Positions 25,709 through 38,093 of a DNA stretch of 64,000 nucleotides are shown here, piece after piece. Under the pieces are notes generated by a model. The model was given only the letters and a program-made list of their open reading frames with translations. It had not been told where the DNA came from and ran no database searches. Origin of the DNA: Diplosphaera chodatii (taxonomy: Eukaryota; Chlorophyta; Trebouxiophyceae; Prasiolales; Stichococcaceae); NCBI GenBank assembly GCA_032358165.1, contig JAALGY010000041.1, positions 2,604,001 through 2,668,000 on the forward strand. Reading direction: 5' to 3'. Position 1 is the first letter of the stretch; the number at the start of each line of letters is the position of its first letter. The position numbers were made by a program, and so were the translations under genes.

Positions 25709-28700
25709 TCAGATGCTGATGTCCTCACACTCGCGCAGCATCTGCTCGGCCCGTGCCTGCAGCAAGGCCAACCAGTGCTGTGAGATGATCGTCAAGCTGT
25801 TTGCTGCAGGCTGCACCTCCACCGCAGCTTATGTTGTGCCAGCACGTGGCTAGGTTGATATGCAGAGGAAGCGATGCTCATGTTGACACCTCTGACAACC
25901 ACATCGCTGGGACGCGTGACATGACCCGACCTGCATGGCGGCCAGCTGCGCGGCAGCGATGGGGTTGTCCAGGCGCACCAGGCGGTTGGCGGTGACGGCC
26001 ATGCGGCAGCGCGCCTGCAGCACTGTATCCTGCAGCTGCTGCGTCTCCAGCAGCATCTGTTGCGACCCACAAAGACGTCGGCAGCTGTCACTCATGCCTC
26101 ATGAGATGCATGGCAGTTCAAGCGATGTTGCGAGAAGCTGTGCAGGGATGCCAGTCCAACCAGGGTCTGACACCCGTGCTCGAACGACAACTGATATGCA
26201 AGAACACCTATCAAGATCTGTGAGGGTTCAGATTCCTACGAACAAAAATCTCTGGCATGCAATTTCTCAACGCAGCACCGTTTCCAGGCGCTCAATCTGC
26301 GCCACGTAGTCAGGCGCCAGCGACTTGGGCTGGAAGGAGCCTGTCGATTCTGCAGCTGGCGCTTGCGGCGTTGCCGGCACGGATGCGGCCTCGGAGCCGC
26401 CGCACTGCGCATGCGCAGGCATGCCTCTGGGTGAAGGTTCATGCGTGTTGATGATATGGCGCGTGCTGCTAGCATGTTGCTAGATGACATCCTTACCAGC
26501 CTCTGGCTCCTGTCAGGACCCTGCTCTCGCATGGGTTGGGTTTCCATTCCCTCTATCGCTGCATGCTGCGCGCCCGCTGCCGGCTGGCTGACAGGCTGTC
26601 GCATGGGTGCACATGGCGTGTGCTCCTCGCACCCTGCCAGGGGCGCTGGATCATTTGCCCCCATACGAGAGGGCACCGGCGGTGCGCCCTGTGCAGGTGC
26701 CCTTGCTGGCACAAGGCGGTGCGGCACAGGCGTCACCTGCCGGGGTGGGCGGCTTATATGTTGGACACCTGCAGCATGAGTCTCCAACTGCATCAGCACA
26801 TCGGATACGTTCAATTCTTGCCATGGCAGGCCACTCAATGTCAGCACGAGCTAGTTGTTTGTACACTTCTGCTGTCACCTGCATCGGCGGCCGTGTGCTT
26901 CAGAAGCATCAATGGCGGCCGCTGGCTGGCAGGTCCTGCCTGGTGCTGTGAGTTGGTGTTGCTGAGCAGCCTGCTGCGCCCCAGAATGCCCTCCGCCCGA
27001 GTACCAGCATTGCCTGAGGTTTGCGGCCTGCTGAGCCCGCTGCGGGCTGCAGGAGGGGCAGCAGTACCAGCGGCGCTGCTGGTTGGCCTGGCCTGCACAG
27101 CGTGCCCGCCGCTACCACGACGAATTGCCGTGCTGACAGTCCCCAGAGTACCGCCGGATCCACTGTTCAGCATGCGTCTGCTGCCGTCGGGGTCATCACG
27201 AGCCGCAGTGGCTGGCACTATGGCCGCGACAGCGGCAGCAGTCCGGCCGTGTCTGGCACTGCTGCCACTGCCTCTGCTCCTCTGCTGCCGCATGCTACCT
27301 GGCGCCGTGGGTACAGGAAAGGATCCTGTGCAGGCAGAGCCCACACACTTCAGTGGCATGGCAGGTTTGCTGGTGGACTTGAGCAAACGTGGTACTCCAT
27401 GCTGCTTGCATATGCTGCAGATGAGTGCAGGGCGGCGACGTGCTCCTGTCACCTGGTTGCATGGAGTCTGTGCCATCCAGCACGTTGACAGGCGGCCCTT
27501 GCGTCTGGGTTGGTGGTGTGACTGGCTGACTGCATGCAGAAGATCAAGCGATCAGGAGGTCCATCATGCGCTGTAGTAAGTGATATAACACCTCACCACA
27601 GTTGGTCATCAGTGGTTCAGTCAACCACCTTGCACCGAAAGCGCCCAACCCTTCCCGCCATCACTTCCCTTGGCCATGTTCACTCCACCATAAGTGAGGC
27701 ACATACCTGCTTGGCTCTTGACGCAAGGGAGCAGCTCCTGATGCAGGGGCACGTTGCGGCGGGTCGATGGCCATGGCCTCAGCTGCTTCAGCCACCACCT
27801 CCGGCTCCAGGACAGCTGTCTCTTGCTGGGCAGCCCTGCTTCCGCGGAATAGAGCCGATCAATAATACTGCTGTCGTGCACATGCAACGACTGAGTTGCA
27901 TTTTAGCTGGGCGTGCTGTGTTGAAACGTATCCAGCGACGTGTGGCTAGTTTGAGTGGCAATTGGTCTCTGCTGACCTGTCAGCCTGCGCGCAAGACGGG
28001 TGTGGAGCAGGGGCCATGTCACGGGACACATGCTGCAGGGGAGGCTCCTGGGGCGGTGCAGTCACGATCGCTGCCTCCTCCTGAGCCGTCATCGTCTCCA
28101 GAGACGCTTTGTCAGCGAGTGCATCCACAACTGTGGCCGTGGCCTCGTGATCGGCCGTTGTCACTGCTGTGGTCGTCACGCCTGCGGACGGCTCAACCAA
28201 TGCATCTGTGCGCTCAGTCCCTTCATATGCAGATGAGCCTTCTGGGCTGTGCTGAGCACACTGCCTTGGTGGTTGACTTCTGCGCATGTAACAGAAAAGC
28301 AATCTCTGCATGTGCAAATAGTGCGCTGAGGCGGTTAATCAAGTACCCACCGATCTGCTCATTGGGGCAGGTGATGGATTCCTGCTCAGGCGTGTCCTCT
28401 GCATCGACCATGTCAGCATCCTGCACTGACGGATATACCATATGTGGCACTTCTGCAACCTGCAGCCTTGCATATAGCAGTGCTGCATGCACATGTGCAA
28501 CAGACAACATCACTGAAGGCAACATATGCATGAGAATTTGCAGGAAACACAGTCATCTGCATGCAGAAGGCAGCTTCTGACCTGTTGCAAACCGGCACTG
28601 TCTGCTGCCTCACTGCCTCGTAGGGCCGCTGGGACTTCTGCTTGCTGAGCCACCATCTCAGTGCCCCCTGTGGCATCTGCAGCACCGGATCCTGCCTGCT

Positions 28701-29712
28701 CTTGTGTTGGTGAGGCCTCCTGGATGGGTTCCAATGCAGCAAAGCCTCGCCGTGCATCTGCCTCTCCAGCAGCTGCGAAAATAGAACCAGGATCATTGTC
28801 GCCATTGTCATCAGCCCCTGCAGCGCATGGGACGACCAGGCATCGATCCCCATTGCCCTTTGAACATGTCAGCCACAACAACAAGCTGATGGAACATGGA
28901 ATGCATGCTGCAGCAGATGTGTCGGCACTGGACGGCAAGTGTATGACAAAGGCCACACCAGTGAGCTTTGCATCCGGGACCTGCATGCATCACACTTCAA
29001 AATCTGAAACATGGTACATCTGCTGTCTGATCGCAATGCAATGTCTGCCAGGCAATGCTGCCTGCTGCAGCATCAGGGACAGTAGGCCGCATGCTGCTGA
29101 TGAGTGTAGGCAGTGTCTCCTGCAGACACCTCTGTGGATGCTGTGGGTGACAATGCTGCTGATTCGTCTGCATCCATCGCTCTCTGCTGGGTGGGCGAAG
29201 ACTGTGCAGCACATTTTGATGCAAACTGTTCGTCTGGTGCGTCCCGGTCGTCCTCATCCACGCCAAACTCCCCAAACCCGTCAATGTCATCGTCATCACC
29301 TGCGTGCGTATCGCAGCCCAGATGAGACAGGCTCGGATGTCCAGTGGACGACAATGTTATCAACAGCCCAATCAAAAAGCCATCAGCAAGTCGATGAATG
29401 CATGCTGCTCACCCACGACAGGCAATGCGCTTCCGCCAATTGCCCTGCTGAACAGGAGATGCAGGCTTATGATTGGAACCGAAAGAGATACAAGCAGGAT
29501 CCCAGCATAAAACAAAACCAGGGTGATCGCAGCGCTGAACACTGCAAATGATGTGCACATCACGGTTGACTCGCTGACGCACCGTCCTGAAGAGATGGCA
29601 GCGACTCCCGGGTTGCCCATGCTGGATTGCGTCACTTGAAGGTTTCTAATGAAGACCAGGTTCGTATGGTCCAGTACCTCGCCTTGGTCGGCTGCAGTCG
29701 AGACCAGACGAT
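25709..29712 (-). CDS. unrecognised protein: hydrophobic segment, acidic region, C-terminal coiled coil
   Basis: I do not recognise this gene, but the exon chain is well supported. The 5'-most clear exon (about 29712-29422) reads LNNRLVSTAADQGEVLDHTN, then a long hydrophobic stretch around SFAVFSAAITLVLFYAGILL. A phase-1 donor joins it to DDDDIDGFGEFGVDEDDRDA (29310 region). Next come Ala/Glu/Pro-rich exons (about 28820-28584; 28460-28353; 28253-27985; about 27835-27705), with segments at 27.4-26.5 kb less certain. The last exons join in phase 0: one ending YVAQIERLET, one with LLETQQLQDTVLQARC, and ARAEQMLRECEDISI* at 25709. This suggests one membrane segment near the N-terminus, a disordered acidic middle and a coiled coil at the end. 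DGFGEF fits the gamma-ear-binding consensus of clathrin-adaptor accessory proteins, which hints at membrane traffic; that is inference. The 5' end is unresolved (Met at 29620, or further upstream). Confidence 0.65.
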
Positions 29713-30250
29713 TGTTCAGCTTGATGCATGCACATCGTTGCTATGAGATTTCCCAACGAGAAGGAGAATCATCTGCATATGGCACAACCATGGACTGTTC
29801 ACGCGAGAACAACTGCGCGGACTTCACTCAAGTCTCGCACCTTGCAGCTCTTCGACCAAGCCCATGGTCGCTTGGGCGGTTGCTACACAGCCACGCTTGC
29901 AACAACGCTATGAGCGTGCTGTATGTGCCACAGCCGAAAATACCAGCGGATATTCAGTTGCGTCTGCTCAGGACGCAGGTAAATGCATGCCACGCAGGTC
30001 ACCTCGGTCAGATCACCTACCCAGGCAGTGTCTTATCTCCATGTGCAACACATAAGCTGAGGAACAGCACACCAGAACTGCAAATGACCGCAAAACACGG
30101 CAGAATCAAGTTCCGACTGCAAATGGGAAGCTGGAAGCAGCTGTGCGTTTTCACCGTGCTATGCTCTATTAGCAACGACTCGACTGCGGTGGAAGCATGC
30201 TGTATCACGCACTGCTAACGACCAGGTGTTGATGGACCACTTCCGTCGTA
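29713..30250. other. region upstream of the unrecognised minus-strand gene
   Basis: It should hold the 5' end and promoter of the gene at 25709-29712 and the 3' UTR of the TCAIM-like gene. An ATG at 29865 (minus) starts MGLVEELQ before a GTGCGA donor, but its phase does not match the next exon. A 189-codon plus-strand frame here has no supporting features. Confidence 0.4.
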
Positions 30251-32744
30251 TTACAACTCAAAGTCCCAAGCAATGTCTACCGTTGCACCATCTGGCGACA
30301 TGCGGTTGAAATGAGCAATGCGCAGCGACAGGCCATCACTAGCAGAGCTGATAGCCAAGTGGTGGTGTGCCAGCCGCTCCAGACAGCTGACCGCCTGCCT
30401 GGTTTCAACACTGGGGTCGATGGACAGCCGCCTAAGCCTGCGTGCACGGTCAACATAGTATCATCACAATGGCACCATCTCCCTTGACACAGCTCAGGGT
30501 TCACGTAAAGATCGTGCCTACCTGAGCAGTGACTTGACTTTGAGCTGAAGCCGCTGCACTGCTTGCTGCTGGTGTTTCTGATGCTGCTGAACGCTGAGCA
30601 CCACATCCCCGTGTTCCTGCAGGCATGCGAACGGACTAGGAGCAACCAACTACAATGCTACTGCATATCAACACCAAACCTAGTTTCACAGTATACCGGT
30701 AGAGACAATACTGCACAGCAGCATTGAAACCACCCACCTGGATGTGTGAACGCAGCTGCGCGGCAGAAGCGGTGACTGGCACCGCCAGCAGCCCGATGTC
30801 CGTATCTGCACAGAATTCACGCCGCTGCACTCGCAGCGGCAGCTTCGTGAACCGCCCGCCGCCAATCCTACCATGCTGCGCACAGTCTGCCAGTGCTTGC
30901 TGCAGGAGGTCCGAAAAGCTGGGCAGCATTGCCAGGCGCTCGTCCTCTGCAAAGACCGCAGAGACGCCCAGCGCAGTGGCTGCTTGGTCCTCCAGCTGAC
31001 GCACCCGTCGCATCTGCGCCTGTTTAGCCCGGCATGCCGCTAGGTCGACACTGGACAGGTGCCTGCATGATGCACATGTGTGACACTATAATCTCACCAG
31101 CATGTGGTTCGACACCCCACACTATAATGTTGAACACGGTTCCACAGGGCATGCACCCATACTTGTATCAACAGACGCCACCTGATCCACACATCAGGAT
31201 CTGCGGCAGCATTCACCCAGACTCTGCCAACGTCGTCCGTGCCATTGCGGTCGCCGAGCATGAATTGGATGCCCGCGACATTCAGGTGTGTCGCATCTAG
31301 AACTGTTGCCAGTTGCTTGACGGCTGTGCACAACAAAGTCAAGAGAGCTGTCAGAACACTAGCAGGATACCGCGTTGTATCTGTCACTTCTATGGGAGTG
31401 GCAGGCCATGGCCATGCGCATACACAACGGTCATTGAGTCCACTCCACACCTTGCAGTTGCTTCACACGGCTCTGATGTCTGAGTCCCCCGCCAAACCCA
31501 AGGGTGCACTGCAAGTGCATCAGCGAACATGCATCATCGTAAAACGATGTCATGTCACTCAGGGTGAGACATACCGACTTGTTTGCACAGTTTGCCTACC
31601 TGCCGGGTCAACCTGAGCGCAGACCGGATCATATCCATCTCAAGGGGAGATCCTGCATCGTGCCGTGCCTGCCGGGTCTGCTCAGCCGCGTATGGCATGA
31701 ATGTGCGCAGCCGCTGCACCTGTGAAGTCCCCTCAAGACCTGCACAAGATCCAGGCAGCGCCCCAGTCACCAAACTGCTGAGTTTGGCATGCTGAAACTC
31801 CACCGCGGGATCTGCCACATGTTGCGCTTGCCTCCGGAGAACTCGCTGCTCAGCCCGCAGGCATCAAGCAGCTTGGCGAGTGCCCGCGATGTCGTCAGCG
31901 GCAGCTCGTCACCGGTGGCCTCCTGCTGCCTCGCCTACAACAGCACAGCCGTCACGATACGCAGCCCACAGCAGGGTTGCATGCCGCAGTCTGCAGGCCA
32001 TGTGGAACCATATCATAATGCGGGTGCTGATGCTGGGTGAGGTGCTAGCTCCTCACCGGCGGAGGAAGGCTGACTGCGACACGTTGTGGAGGTGTACCGG
32101 CGATGGTGTCAGCATCCTCGTCGGAGAGCTCTCCTGGCTGCTGCTGATGCAAGTAAAACACAAAGTGGTACGCTGGACCTGCCGCCAAGGCTGCGGTGCC
32201 ACTCTGCAAGAAGGCAACTGCTGTTGCTGCTGATCTGCGGGTGTTGGTCTGAGATCAGTACAACACGAATGATATACAAGATCAGTAGAGACTGATAGGA
32301 CACCAGAAGCACGCTTACTGCTCTGGCAGCCTCGAGGTACTCATTCAGCAGCTTGAATGAGCGCTCATTCTCCCGTCGCGCCGCTGGATGCGCACTCCAT
32401 CGATCGGGGTGCACCAGCATCATCAGCTCACGCAAGCGCTGCTTCAGGGTCGGTAACGATGCTGCCTGGGTGCTGCTGCCGTAGCATCTGGAAACCTGCT
32501 GCTGAGGGTACTGCGGCATGTGTGCAAAATGCTGCAGGTGGCGAGCGACTGTTTCGCAAGACTGGTGTTCGAGTGGCCAGTGCAATGATCCTAGAGTTGC
32601 AAGCGACTGAAGCTGAGGCACCGTGCTGGTGCAGCTGCCATACAGCTGGGCATGTTGGTGAAGAATTGGGTGGCCCTGACTTGCACAGATCATGCGTCCT
32701 CGAATGGCGAGCGCCAGGCTCACCAGACACTCTCCAGTTTTCAT
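30251..32744 (-). CDS. TCAIM-like mitochondrial protein (J-related N-terminal domain)
   Basis: Resembles the T-cell activation inhibitor, mitochondrial (TCAIM) family, whose N-terminal domain (DUF4460) is DnaJ-like and is followed by DUF4461. The ATG at 32744 gives MKTGECLVSLALAIRGRM, plausible as a mitochondrial presequence. Exon 1 (32744-32319) holds LRELMMLVHPDRWSAHP, with the HPD triad of J-domains, then NERSFKLLNEYLEAARA. Exon 2 (about 32203-32057) has YHFVFYLHQQQPGELSDED. Later exons carry GIQFMLGDRNGTDDVGRVWV (31.3 kb), aligned with the CTIIFTDRSG block of TCAIM, LEDQAATALGVSAVFAEDE (31.0 kb) and the C-terminus VDIAWDFEL* at 30251. Function in plants and algae is not known to me. An apparent one-base frameshift lies near 31850. 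Some inner exon joints (31.6-31.3 kb) are unresolved. Confidence 0.72.
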
Positions 32745-33042
32745 GCTTCAAAAGCGCGATTGCACAATTGCACTGCATATTTGCATTGCTTCCGAGCTGC
32801 AGACCAAATGCAGGCGTGCAGCCTTTTGGTAGAAGGAGCACATTCGATTGGAAGGTGATGGGGACGGGCGACCAGAGGGAGACCGGCAAGCACGATCCAC
32901 GCAGCGCCGCCCTGTCTGATTGCAATGGCCACAGCAAACACACAAACCAAAAGAATATGGGAGGAAGCGTTCTGTCGCTGAGAAGGACGGGCCGGACGTC
33001 CTCGTGCTGGCGCAGTCTACGAAGGGTTCAGAGGGTCCCGGT
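32745..33042. promoter_or_regulatory. short divergent promoter region
   Basis: 298 bases between the TCAIM-like ATG (minus) and the first in-frame ATG of the TPR gene (plus). It is likely a bidirectional promoter. The TPR frame is open upstream to about 32920 without an ATG. Confidence 0.45.
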
Positions 33043-34481
33043 ATGCCGCAAATGATGCAGATTGCAGACAAGCATCATGGCACCCAAGGAGAACGATACG
33101 ATCAGACGCTGGCGCTGCGGCCCGACATGGCGCTGGCTAACGGCGGCAGCACCTCAGTGGCTATCACTGCAGCCGATTTGCACTTGCGGGAAAGGCAGAT
33201 GGAGCAGAGGCGACAGGACCGGCAGCGACACCACCATTCGCAGATATGGACCAAGGAATTCCATGGCGGCCCCTATCGCAAGGCAAGTGGCCTGATGTCG
33301 CTGCCACACAGCCTGTTGTGCCGTCCAAGAGTTGGAGGGTCGCGTGTGCAACCGGGCGAGCCGAAGCTTGAAGGGTGCACAGCTCACCCGTGGCTGGTTG
33401 CGATCACAGGCGAACTGCACAACGGGCCACGACGCGCTGCTGCAGCACCCTGATGGGCATGACAAGGAGGTGGTGCCCGGGTACGAGCGCCCGCAGATGG
33501 GCCCCACCACCAACTTCGTGGGCAACCACATGACGCAGGGCGCCATTGACATGGTGCAGATGCAGCTGAAGCGCAGGCCACCCTCGCCTCAGGCCCTGAT
33601 CGAGTTCGATCAGAGCGCCTCAGTGATTCTCCTGCCGCTGGCTGCCGAGGACACAACTGATGGGTAGGCAGGACATGCAACTAAATAGAACATGGCTTGG
33701 CGATGGCACACGAGCTACAACGTGAATATATGCCCTTGGAGTGCAGGCGAGTCACAGGATCACCAGATCTCAGCTCGATGCGAAAGCTGCTGCGCAGCCA
33801 GCGCGACCAGAGCAAGGCTCAGCCAGCACTACCGGCACCGCAGTCAGACCCCGCGCTGTGTAGCATCGCAGAAGACGAGGCGTTACCACCTGCCAGCCAC
33901 GTCACTATGCAGGTGACAAATATAGTGCTCGAACATCTGGACGCCCTGCTCAGCATGTCAGCCGACATGAGCACATTCGTTGACAGTACTGAAGTCGGCC
34001 ATCTGCTTGCTCGCAGGCAGCCATTGATGCTGGGGCGGACAACATGCGGCAGGGCAACTACGTGGCAGCATCTCAGGACTTCATGGGAGCTCTGCACTCC
34101 CTTGCGGCTATGCAGTTGGCAGGGGATGGCGGCAACAGCACCACAGCATCTGGGGCCATTGCACCGTTGTTGCTTCAGGTAGCAGTTTGCCAAAAGGAGA
34201 TGGGCGACTGCGGTGCAGTCATTATGGACTGCACAGCTGCGCTGTCACATTCGCCGTCCACGGAACTGGCCACAGATGCACTCCTGCTGCGGGCATCAGC
34301 ACATGAGGCACGCGAGCAGCTTGGACAGGCGATCCAGGACTGTCAGGCTGCATTGCGCCATCAGCCAGATCACGCAAGGGCAGCAAAGATGCTGCGGCAG
34401 ATGCAGGCCGTGCGAAGCCTGCAGCCTTCCGTGACGCAACACCGAGGGGGTGGGAGCAGCAACTCCACTGGGCTGAGCTGA
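33043..34481 (+). CDS. TPR-repeat protein of unknown function
   Basis: Four exons (33043-33282, 33446-33663, 33747-33912, 34017-34481) sum to 362 codons plus stop. The N-terminal half has a Gln/Arg/His-rich helix (REMQ-type run with QRRQDRQRHHH) and a block GYERPQMGPTTNFVGNHMTQ, neither of which I recognise. The C-terminal exon is a tetratricopeptide region: GNYVAASQDFMGALHSLAAM, then DCGAVIMDCTAALSHSP and LGQAIQDCQAALRHQPDHAR. TPRs bind other proteins, often chaperones. The first intron has a GC donor with the full AAG/GCAAGT consensus. The frame also stops at 33669 if the second intron is not removed, so two separate genes remain possible; phase continuity and a GTAGGC donor favour one. Confidence 0.62.
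33283..33445 (+). other. GC-AG intron in the TPR gene
   Basis: CGC AAG is followed by GCAAGT, a perfect GC-donor consensus; the acceptor is GCTGCTGCAG. The join keeps frame from FHGGPYRK into HPDGHDKEVV. Confidence 0.7.
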
Positions 34482-34724
34482 ATCGGGCTTGATTGGTCGT
34501 TGTATGGTGAGCACACCTTGACACCATTCAGGTTGTCACAAGCAGTTGCCATGTTTCAGACCATTCTATGGGCGGTTCTCCATGCTTGAAAGTCTTGCCT
34601 AACCACCACCTCCTGAAAAGTCAGCACATGTACATGCTTAATCCGAGGTGCCAGAGCACGAGCATGCGGCCAGTCGTGCAGCTGCACGTGTGAAAAGTGT
34701 TCACAAACATGCACATCGTCGCCG

Positions 34725-37530
34725 TCACAACAGCTGCGGCGAGAAGCCGATCTGGATGCCGTGCTTTGGGCGGTCGGTGTCGCGGACGGCCAGCACCCTG
34801 CAGAAGTTTACCTCCAGGCTGCCCACCTCCTGCAGGGGCAGCACCAGGCCCAGCCCCTGCGCAGACGCGAGTGTCAAACGGTCAAGCACATACAGTTTGG
34901 TGTTGCTCCTGATCCGCTGACCAGTCTGTCGAAAACTCTGCTGGGCTTGGCTGTGTAGAGTGCATCCAGAAACATGGCTGTGTGCTGGCAAACAGTAGTT
35001 GACAACCCAGGTACCATCGCACCGCTGTCAGCCGGAAGTCTCGTGCAAACTGCCGGATGCTGTCCTGGAAGCGCACGCCCGGTAGATTGCCCAGCAAGGC
35101 TGTGTTGCCTGTGCCAGGACCAGCGTCAAGTGGTAGCTCAGCACGGAGGAGACCTTAACTCCTTCCAATGTGACGTGCATGCCGCTGGGTTCGATACAAG
35201 TGATGGGCGCACGTTGCGAGCTCAAAAGTACAGCACAGCCAGCTCACCAGCATCCAGAAAGGCATGGCCACGTATGCCGGCCTTGGCAACAGCCTCGACG
35301 GGCAGCGGGAAGTTGAAAACTGCCGAAAAGGCTGCATACAGGTCGCCGCCCAGGTAGTCGTGCCGCCGCTGCGCATCACTGTCACCATCCTGCAGATGTA
35401 GCAATGAATATGACAGCACAGAGCATGACTCACGATGCCTCTGTCTACTGCTTTCTGAACTTCCTCTCAAGACATCACGAGCTGGTGAGACGCCACTAGA
35501 AGTAACGCGTCAGCAGGACATTGTCAACCGAAGCACCAGCCCTGCAGCGACAGGTGTGTGTGCAGCACCTGGCTGGGGGCGCCGCGGCGCTCGCTGTGGG
35601 GCCCCGCGCTGTTGGCGTGGAAGCCGCGCAGGCTGCCGGAGCCGCCCAGGAAGAAGCGGTCGCTGATGGGTGTCTGCTTCGCGCCCCGCCCCAGCGGCAG
35701 CATCACCCCAACATCCGCACCTGCAGCCCACCCGCCACGCTCCTCAGCACGGTTTGTACTATGTGCAGGTGCTCGATTGATGTGCGCTCAGGTCAAGTGC
35801 ATGTGAGGCAGCATGTGTGCATGACCTGCTGCACTGCTGTATTGAACCTGGCTCCGGGCAGCAAACACTCACACAGGCCCAGGTAGGCGCTGGTGTCGGG
35901 CAGCGGCACCGTCATGAAGCCCTGCAGCCGCTGCTTCACAAAGCGCAGCACGCCATTGCCAACGCCCAGCCCGGCGACCTCAGTCGTGCTCCTGCGCAGC
36001 CCATGCTCACTACTATGAGGCAGGGCTGGGCCAGGTGCGAATAGTATGCTCTACACGCTGGTTGGGTGTATCTGCACAACGATCGAGATTGCATGTTCGA
36101 CGTTGCAGACGTTCGTCCTGTTGTTACAACAGAGGGCAGGTGCTCACCGCCAGGCGTGACCGCCGCGGGACACAACGCCGGTGGGCCAGTGGCTGTGCCG
36201 GAAGGTGTAGATGACCGAGGACTTCAGCGCATGCCCGAAATGCTGCTGCACCTCGCGCGCTGCCCGTCGCGAGGGGTCTGTCAGCGTGCGCCACCCTAGC
36301 TCGTAGGTCACCGAGTGCCGCAGGTCATCCCTGCAGGTAGGGTTTGAGGTGCTTCATCTGCGGCGGGTTGACCACAGTAGCACATGTCAGTTCGATTTTA
36401 TGATTCTTTTCTGGGCGTCAGGGTATGCATTCAGAGTATCACATGATAAGAAAAAGTCTTGCAGCGTACGTGGAAAGTGAAACTGCGGCACCGCGTGTGC
36501 GCTGCGTGAACGATGATGAAGGGAAGTTGCGGAACAGTTGGCTGATGCGAACATCTGACTGCAGCGGAAGCCCGCCCAAATGTACCAGTCTGTGAGCAGA
36601 CAGGAAGCACAAGTTTCCGGGTGATAATAGACATTAAGCTATATCGATCAGGACTGCATTCCAATGTGTGGCGAGTTCAGCGCCCGTTTGCAAGCGGCTC
36701 ACTGAACAATTCAGTGTAACTGCACCTTGGTCTGTTCACGCCGATGGAGAACTCGTTGCTACCTTTCGACCCCTTCTCAGCAGCAAGCTGCAGCTGCTCT
36801 GCAAAGCCAAAGGTGTTGCGAAGGGTCGCCTGCAGCTCCAAGGTGCCTGCGCCGCCAGCAAATTATGGGTCCATGCACACTGCAAGTGGCTGCGGCACTG
36901 ATGTCATGATGGACAATATGTATATAGTATTAGGCAGAGCACTGGATGCCTCACCCTCGTTAGCCTGGATATAGGTGCCGCCTTTGACATGAAAGCGTGG
37001 CTTCTCTTTGCAACGCACCAGCACATCACACGTGCTTGATCCACCCTGCACACGGTCCATCGCATCAAGCCAGCATGAAACGTGCTTCTCGCATGCTCGG
37101 CCGACACGTTGATTGCACCGCAGAACGGTTCTGTGGAGAGGCTGTCAACAATCGGCTCACTCTTCTGCTTGGCTGGATCGTCATGTCAACATCATCAAAG
37201 ATGTCCAGGTCCATGAGCGCTTCATGGATGCCATCCAGACTCTCCCGGATTTCATCGATGCTGCCTTCTTGGCGCAGCTCTTTGAACTCATTCTGGATCA
37301 CGGAACCTTTTGTTCGCTCCAGCCCCTGCAGGCGTGTACGTACGTTGTGCAGTTTGGTGCGAAACGACATGCAATATTGTGCATGGCATGAGCTGTGCAC
37401 GTGAACTCACCCCAATGAAGATCTCGCCCACTTGCAACGACTGAGACCTGCTGGCGGAATCCAGCAGCTCTAGCTGGTCCACATCATCCTCGACAGCTGC
37501 ATCAAGCACAGCGACATCCGCATCGGTCAT
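34725..37530 (-). CDS. SAM50: SAM50/TOB55 (OMP85-family outer-membrane assembly protein)
   Basis: Beta-barrel of the mitochondrial outer membrane that inserts other beta-barrel proteins. The ATG at 37530 begins MTDADVAVLDAAVEDD, an acidic leader typical of SAM50. A single POTRA domain follows (VGEIFIG joined to GLERTKGSVIQNEF, LMDLDIFDDVDMTI, then FHVKGGTYIQANEGE near 36.97 kb). The barrel strands come next: TLRNTFGFAEQLQLAAEKG (36.8 kb), LFRNFPSSSFTQRTRGAAVS (36.5 kb), HSVTYELGWRTL (36.3 kb), SDRFFLGGSGSLRGF with the conserved FxGG-type loop (35.65 kb), and YLGGDLYAAFSAVFNFPLPV (35.35 kb). The C-terminal strand GIQIGFSPQLL* ends at 34725. A plastid OEP80 would have more POTRA domains and a plastid leader. 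About ten exons; inner boundaries approximate. Confidence 0.9.
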
Positions 37531-38093
37531 TGCGGCAAGAACTGCTGCAGTCTTGCTCAGTCTTAATCCTGAAGGCGTGTAGCGTCGCTGCTGATGCTTT
37601 GAATACGAGTGTACACAGCTTCTGAACAGGGCACCCAGCCACAGGTCAAGTCCTGCATGAGTTGCACAGTTGCCTGCTGGTCACATGCAGAGTGTACAAG
37701 CCGACCAAATGCTCAACCGTCGACAGCCAATGAACACCGTGACATCCTAATGTGATCGATAACGCTTGCGAGCGCGATGCAGTTGTGACACTAGCTGCAA
37801 TTGAAAAGTGATGCTGGAATGCCAAACAGCGGAAGCAGGCTGCCGAGATCTGCAGGTGCACCGCAGCATCAGGGCCTCAACACTGACCTCCCTCCCAGAA
37901 CACATGCACCGCCTCCTATTGTCTGCCCTTTCGTGCCTTCGCGCTACCCAGGGCTGGCAGCGCTCTCTGGCAAGCGCTGCCACGGTCAGGCACCGCCAGC
38001 CGCAGTGCCGCCACTCTGGTGACCAGCCTGTGCATCGTGATGCTGCCTTGAGGCCAGCACGTCAAAGATAGAAGCTCCCAGCACTACTCAAGG
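37531..38093. promoter_or_regulatory. divergent promoter region of SAM50 and BOD1/SHG1-like genes
   Basis: 563 bases between two outward-facing ATGs. No open frame is supported. Likely shared promoter and two 5' UTRs. Confidence 0.5.

Noticed and set aside
29649..30218. 189-codon plus-strand open frame
   Set aside because: Composition is unlike neighbouring exons, with no motif or splice context; it overlaps the upstream part of a minus-strand gene.
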